This document shows, in pieces, positions 6,330 through 10,076 of a stretch of DNA of 10,076 nucleotides. Origin of the DNA: an uncultured Lachnospiraceae bacterium (GTDB lineage Bacteria > Bacillota_A > Clostridia > Lachnospirales > Lachnospiraceae); assembly GCA_902795985.1 (NCBI GenBank), contig CADBNG010000043.1:1-10076 (forward strand), read 5' to 3'. Each line of letters starts with the position of its first letter. The stretch's first letter is position 1. Both the position numbers and the translations under genes were made by a program. The notes beneath the pieces were generated by a model. It saw nothing but the letters and a program-made list of their open reading frames with translations, ran no database searches and was not told the origin of the DNA.

Positions 6330-6334
6330 GGAGG
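6330..6334 (+). promoter_or_regulatory. Ribosome binding site that fixes the stp start
   Basis: GGAGG lies 6 nt before the ATG at 6341. The stp frame is open upstream to an ATG at 6227 inside rlmN, but those extra 38 residues do not resemble a PP2C enzyme. The family-typical MKVFSATDVGKIRQVNQD begins at 6341. Confidence 0.88.
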
Positions 6335-6340
6335 ACAATT

Positions 6341-7084
6341 ATGAAGGTTTTTTCCGCCACAGATGTCGGAAAGATCAGACAGGTCAATCAGGATTATATT
6401 TATACTTCCAGAGATCCGGTGGGGAATCTGCCGAATCTTTTTGTAGTCGCCGACGGGATGGGCGGCCACGCGGCCGGCGATTTCGCGTCCCGCTACGGCG
6501 TAACGACCCTGATTGAAGAGATCAAAAAGGACGAAAATTTCAACCCGGTTAAAATCATCCGCAACGGAATCAACGCCGCCAACGCCGCGATTCTGGACGC
6601 CGCCACACGGGATCCCGAGATGGCGGGCATGGGCACCACCATGGTTGCGGCGACGGTATCCGGGGAATATTTATATGTTGCGAATGTGGGGGACAGCCGC
6701 CTGTACCTTTGCGGCGATTCCCTGAACCAGATTACCCAGGACCATTCCCTTATTGCCGAAATGGTGCGTCTCGGCGAGATGGAAGTGGAAGATGCGGAGC
6801 ATCATCCGGACAAGAATATCATTACACGGGCAGTCGGCACGGAAGAAACGGTTCAGATCGATTTCTTTGATCTGAAGCTGGAAAAGGGACAGGTGTTTCT
6901 CATGTGTTCCGACGGCCTGTCGAATATGGTGGAGCATGACGACATCTATCGCATCCTGAAGGATGCGCTGGGGCAGCCGGCAAAGGATCCCGCCATGGCA
7001 CTGCTGAACGCGGCAAATGAAGCGGGCGGCAAGGACAACATCGCTGTGATTGTAGTGGATCCCTTTGCGGAAGAGGTGGAGTAA
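6341..7084 (+). CDS. stp: PP2C-family Ser/Thr protein phosphatase (PrpC/Stp)
   Basis: This is a cytoplasmic, metal-dependent phosphatase that reverses phosphorylation by the PASTA kinase encoded next to it. The 247-residue protein is one complete bacterial PP2C domain. Seen: TDVGKIRQVNQD with metal ligand Asp18 (the family often has NED; here it is NQD), VVADGMGGH with Asp38 and Gly39, VGDSRLYL with Asp118, CSDGLSN with Asp191 and GGKDNIAV with Asp232. The metal-centre aspartates are thus all there. There is no signal peptide or membrane segment. The TAA stop is directly followed by the kinase ATG with no spacer, so the two are co-translated. Upstream, the 67-nt spacer and the end of rlmN carry a candidate promoter and a hairpin that may set separate expression of this pair. 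Also called prpC in Bacillus. Confidence 0.95.
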   Translation: MKVFSATDVGKIRQVNQDYIYTSRDPVGNLPNLFVVADGMGGHAAGDFASRYGVTTLIEEIKKDENFNPVKIIRNGINAANAAILDAATRDPEMAGMGTTMVAATVSGEYLYVANVGDSRLYLCGDSLNQITQDHSLIAEMVRLGEMEVEDAEHHPDKNIITRAVGTEETVQIDFFDLKLEKGQVFLMCSDGLSNMVEHDDIYRILKDALGQPAKDPAMALLNAANEAGGKDNIAVIVVDPFAEEVE

Positions 7085-9208
7085 ATGTTAAAAGACGGGA
7101 TTATTATTGCCGAGAGATATGAGATCGTATCCAGGGTAGGATCCGGGGGGATGGCCGACGTCTACAAGGCCATGGATCACAAACTGAATCGTATGATCGC
7201 GATCAAGATCCTGAAAGCCGAGTTCCGGCAGGATACTTCCTTTATCTCAAAATTCAGAAAAGAAGCTCAGTCTGCGGCGGGTCTTGCCCATCCCAATATC
7301 GTCAACGTCTATGACGTGGGAGAGGACCGGGGCCTGTACTACATCGTCATGGAGCTGGTGGAAGGCATCACGCTGAAAAACTACATCATGAAAAAGGGCA
7401 AGCTCAGCGTGAAGGAAGCCACAAGCATTGCCATCCAGGTCTCTCTGGGACTGGAAGCTGCCCACAACCAGGGCATCGTGCACCGTGACGTGAAGCCGCA
7501 GAATATCATTATATCGACTGACGGAAAGGTCAAGCTTTCCGACTTCGGCATCGCCAAGGCGACGAACTCCAATACCATCACCGCCAATGTGATGGGATCG
7601 GTTCATTACAGCTCGCCGGAGCAGGTCCGGGGCGGCGTATCGGATGCCAAGAGCGATATTTATTCGCTGGGCATCACCATGTATGAGATGGTCACCGGCC
7701 GGGTACCGTTCGACGGCGACACCACCGTGGCGATCGCCATCAAGCATCTGCAGGAAGAAATCGTTCCGCCTTCACGTTATACGGCGGACCTTCCCTATGC
7801 CTTTGAACAGATTATTCTGAAGTGCACCCAGAAGAATCCGGACCGCCGCTATCAGGATATGGGCGGCCTGATCGATGATTTGAAGCATTCCCTGAGCGAT
7901 CCCCAGGGCAATTTCGTCCGTATTGCCTCCGCTTCCGCGCTTGCCGCTGAAGAGGCTGCCGCTGTAAAGGCCGCCGAGGAAGCAGGAACCGGCGCCGCGG
8001 AAAAAGCAGCAGTCCGCAGCGGAAGAAAAACGGACGGCGAAACGAAACGTGCCCGCCGCAGCCGGGAAGAGCACCGGGAAGTGCCCGAGCAGTCCGAGCG
8101 GGTTGAAAAGCGCAGCCGGAAGATCGCGAAGAAAAATGAATATGACGAAGGCGTCAGTTCCCGTCTGGAAAAGGCCATTACCATCGGCGGTTTCCTGATC
8201 GGCGCGGTCATCGTGGTGATCCTTATTGTTCTGATCGGCAATATGGCCGGCCTGTTCGGCAACCGTTCCTCGAATAAAGACACGACAGCCGCTTCGTCTT
8301 CCTCCTCCGCAACAGCGGAAGTTACGATTATCCCGACGGAGAGCGAAAGCGACGATATGGTGGAGGTCCCCGATTTCCTCGGAAAGACGCTGGATGAAGC
8401 CACTGATCTCGGAACCCAGTACGGCCTGGTGATCCGCCAGAGCGGAACCCAGAGCTCGGACAATTACGCCGAGGGCCAGATCGTTTATCAGGAGACCCTT
8501 TCCGGAACCATGATCCGCTCCGGAAGCACGGTGAACGTGGTTGTTTCCTCCGGCAGCACCAACGTGACCATTCCGGGAGGTCTGGTCGGAGCGACACAGA
8601 CCGAAGTGGAAAATACCCGGGCCGGCCTCGGCCTGAAGGTTCAGGCCCAGCTGCAGTCCAGCGACGTGGAAGTCGGACGGGTGGTCAGCATCAGCCCGCA
8701 GGAAGGCAGCGATGTGGCGCCGGGCAGTGATGTCTATATCTATGTAAGCCGCGGCAATGACGGCGGAACGTCACCGATCGAACCGGCGGCTCCGGCACCG
8801 GCCCCGCAGCAGACGGATCAGCAGACGGCTGAGAATCCGGAACAGCAGCAGCCCGCCGAGCAGACGCCGGAGGAGCAGCAGCAACAGCAGCAGCCCACGG
8901 AAACCCCGGCAGTCACCGAGACTCCGGCCCCGACCGAAGGCGGTGACAACGCAGCGGTCAACGGAGGATCCGGAATTGCGGTCAACGCCGATATCTTTGA
9001 ACCGTATTCCTATCAGGGCGGCTTTGTGACCATCCGCCTGGTCCAGAACGGACAGACGACGACGATCTATGCCGGAGACGATCCGTGGCCGGATAATTCC
9101 GTGCCGACGACCTTTACGGTATACAGCGCCCCGGATCAGAATGTCGGAACGATCCAGATCCTCGACTGGGAGGACTACGTGATCGAGCAGTACGACATCG
9201 GATTTTAA
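7085..9208 (+). CDS. prkC: PASTA-domain Ser/Thr protein kinase (PrkC/PknB/Stk type)
   Basis: This is a single-pass membrane kinase that links cell-wall status to phosphorylation inside the cell. Of 707 residues, the Hanks-type kinase domain covers about 12-270. It has the glycine loop GSGGMADV (19-26), Lys41, HRDVKPQN (Asp135), DFG (153-155), a Thr/Ser-rich activation loop (Thr160, Ser162, Thr164, Thr166) and GSVHYSSPEQ (171-180). An Ala-rich stretch (282-305) and a strongly basic juxtamembrane region (to about 350) precede the transmembrane helix (about 364-387). Outside lie two clear PASTA repeats (about 426-491 and 492-559), which in this family bind peptidoglycan fragments. Next come a Pro/Gln/Thr/Glu-rich linker (560-630) with six consecutive Gln, and a 77-residue probably beta-rich C-terminal domain (631-707) that I do not recognise. 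Two PASTA repeats is at the low end for Firmicutes. The gene starts directly after the stp stop. Confidence 0.96.
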   Translation: MLKDGIIIAERYEIVSRVGSGGMADVYKAMDHKLNRMIAIKILKAEFRQDTSFISKFRKEAQSAAGLAHPNIVNVYDVGEDRGLYYIVMELVEGITLKNYIMKKGKLSVKEATSIAIQVSLGLEAAHNQGIVHRDVKPQNIIISTDGKVKLSDFGIAKATNSNTITANVMGSVHYSSPEQVRGGVSDAKSDIYSLGITMYEMVTGRVPFDGDTTVAIAIKHLQEEIVPPSRYTADLPYAFEQIILKCTQKNPDRRYQDMGGLIDDLKHSLSDPQGNFVRIASASALAAEEAAAVKAAEEAGTGAAEKAAVRSGRKTDGETKRARRSREEHREVPEQSERVEKRSRKIAKKNEYDEGVSSRLEKAITIGGFLIGAVIVVILIVLIGNMAGLFGNRSSNKDTTAASSSSSATAEVTIIPTESESDDMVEVPDFLGKTLDEATDLGTQYGLVIRQSGTQSSDNYAEGQIVYQETLSGTMIRSGSTVNVVVSSGSTNVTIPGGLVGATQTEVENTRAGLGLKVQAQLQSSDVEVGRVVSISPQEGSDVAPGSDVYIYVSRGNDGGTSPIEPAAPAPAPQQTDQQTAENPEQQQPAEQTPEEQQQQQQPTETPAVTETPAPTEGGDNAAVNGGSGIAVNADIFEPYSYQGGFVTIRLVQNGQTTTIYAGDDPWPDNSVPTTFTVYSAPDQNVGTIQILDWEDYVIEQYDIGF
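8843..8893 (+). repeat. CAG-rich poly-glutamine tract in the PrkC linker
   Basis: CAG triplets occur at 8843-8851 (three in a row) and again at 8876-8893, where six Gln codons (CAG CAG CAA CAG CAG CAG) follow each other. Both lie in frame in the extracytoplasmic Pro/Gln/Thr linker. Such short triplet runs can change length by slippage without breaking the frame. Confidence 0.75.
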
Positions 9209-9215
9209 TCGGTAA

Positions 9216-10076
9216 ATGACAGGAAAGATTATTAAAGGGATAGCCGGATTCTACTACGTTCGCGTGGCAGAATCCGCTGTCTATTCCTGCAAAGCAAAAG
9301 GCATTTTCCGGAAAGCGGGAATCAAGCCTCTTGTGGGCGACGACGCGGAGATCGAAATCACCCACGAAGCGGACAAAGAGGGCAATATCATCCGGATTCT
9401 TCCCAGAAGGAACGAGCTGTTCCGGCCGGCGGCCGCCAATATCGACCAGGCCCTGCTGGTTTTCGCGCTGGAGGATCCGAAGCCGAACGAAGGAGTGCTG
9501 GACCGCTTCCTGCTTCAGCTGGAGCGGCAGAAAATTCCTTCGATCCTCTGTTTTAACAAGCAGGACCTGGACAGCGACGGGGACGCTGCGTACTGGGAAG
9601 AGATTTACCGTCCGGCAGGTTATCCTGTCGTTGTCTGTTCGGTAAAAACCGGCGAAGGCATCGAAACCGTCCGTGAATTGCTGGCGGGAAAAACCACAGC
9701 GGTCGCCGGGCCTTCCGGCGTCGGAAAATCTTCCCTGATCAATCTGCTGGCGCCGGGCGCGAACATGGAGACCGGCCAGACCAGCAAAAAGCTGGGCAGA
9801 GGAAAGCATACCACCCGGCACAGCGAACTGTTCGGGGCCGGGGACAATACCTATATTCTGGATACGCCGGGATTTACTTCTTTCGAAAACGCCGGCATCG
9901 AAAAAGAAGATCTGGAAACCCTGTTTCCCGAATTCCTTACGCACAGAGAACAGTGCCGTTTTGTGGGCTGCGCCCATGTGAATGAACCAGACTGCGCCGT
10001 GAAGGAAGCTGTGGAAAAAGGACAGATCCATCCGGAGCGTTATCGCTCCTATGTACAGCTTTACGAAGAACTCAAA
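9216..10076 (+). CDS. rsgA: Ribosome small-subunit-dependent GTPase RsgA (3' end cut by window)
   Basis: RsgA is a circularly permuted GTPase that binds late 30S particles, checks the decoding centre and releases assembly factors on GTP hydrolysis. The frame is open from the ATG at 9216 to the window end, 287 codons, close to the usual family length of about 290-300; only the C-terminal residues should be missing. Seen: an N-terminal OB-fold beginning MTGKIIKGIAGFYYVRV, then the G motifs in permuted order, FNKQD (113-117, G4) before GPSGVGKSS (165-173, G1), KHTTRH (G2 region) and DTPGF (216-220, G3). The C-terminal zinc site has Cys247, Cys252, His254 and Cys260 (EPDCAVK). The start is 7 nt after the prkC stop and has no good Shine-Dalgarno, so it may depend on coupling. 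The usual next gene in Firmicutes is rpe, beyond the window. Confidence 0.96.
   Translation, partial: MTGKIIKGIAGFYYVRVAESAVYSCKAKGIFRKAGIKPLVGDDAEIEITHEADKEGNIIRILPRRNELFRPAAANIDQALLVFALEDPKPNEGVLDRFLLQLERQKIPSILCFNKQDLDSDGDAAYWEEIYRPAGYPVVVCSVKTGEGIETVRELLAGKTTAVAGPSGVGKSSLINLLAPGANMETGQTSKKLGRGKHTTRHSELFGAGDNTYILDTPGFTSFENAGIEKEDLETLFPEFLTHREQCRFVGCAHVNEPDCAVKEAVEKGQIHPERYRSYVQLYEELK

Noticed and set aside
6227..6340. An N-terminal extension of Stp beginning inside rlmN
   Set aside because: The GGAGG before 6341 and the typical PP2C N-terminus fix the start downstream. The extension has no family similarity.
9245..9276. 7-bp inverted repeat (CGGATTC/GAATCCG) at the start of rsgA
   Set aside because: The arms are short, the loop is 18 nt, and it lies within coding sequence. 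It is plausible by chance in this length of DNA.
9114..10031. A 305-codon minus-strand open frame over the prkC end and rsgA
   Set aside because: The + strand holds RsgA with all G motifs in order and a zinc site. The antisense frame shows no domain.
1..10076. Search for mobile elements, CRISPR arrays, tRNA or rRNA genes, riboswitches and defence or toxin genes
   Set aside because: None was seen. The window is nearly all conserved housekeeping coding sequence and its longest gene-free stretch is about 100 nt.

Overview
The window is a dense, entirely + strand housekeeping block with GC-rich codon use, most likely from a Clostridia-class Firmicute, probably near Lachnospiraceae. The evidence is gene order: priA-def-fmt-rsmB-rlmN-stp-prkC-rsgA is a well-known clostridial arrangement. 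The DUF1858 mini-protein with a CLGCPSSQ motif and the PASTA-type kinase also fit. The genus cannot be fixed from sequence alone.

Layout. Positions 1-106 hold the start of the window (possibly the 3' end of an upstream gene, undetermined) and a good sigma-A-type promoter at 34-62. A 64-residue DUF1858 protein follows (107-301) with its own intrinsic terminator (322-354), so it looks like a separate transcription unit. Then come priA (382-2385), an 88-nt gap, def (2474-2986), fmt (2983-3918), rsmB (3915-5273) and rlmN (5245-6273). From def to rlmN every junction overlaps (4, 4 and 29 nt), which suggests translational coupling. A 67-nt spacer leads to the PP2C phosphatase stp (6341-7084), which abuts the PASTA Ser/Thr kinase gene prkC/pknB (7085-9208). 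The ribosome-assembly GTPase gene rsgA starts 7 nt later at 9216 and runs off the right edge with almost its whole usual length present.

How the genes work together. PriA restarts stalled replication forks. Fmt formylates initiator Met-tRNA and Def removes the formyl group from finished chains. RsmB and RlmN methylate 16S and 23S rRNA, and RsgA checks 30S maturation. Stp and PrkC form an antagonistic phosphatase/kinase pair that responds to cell-wall signals. The block therefore joins translation/ribosome quality control with envelope signalling, as in many Firmicutes.

No mobile element, CRISPR array, tRNA, rRNA, toxin or defence gene was seen, and nothing looks like a wholly new system. The most interesting non-textbook signals are at the rlmN-stp junction. 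There is a candidate promoter embedded in the AT-rich 3' end of rlmN, and a perfect 9-bp inverted repeat that includes the rlmN stop codon, both upstream of the kinase/phosphatase pair. The PrkC outer region is also unusual: two clear PASTA repeats, a Pro/Gln/Thr linker with a CAG tract, and a C-terminal domain I do not recognise.
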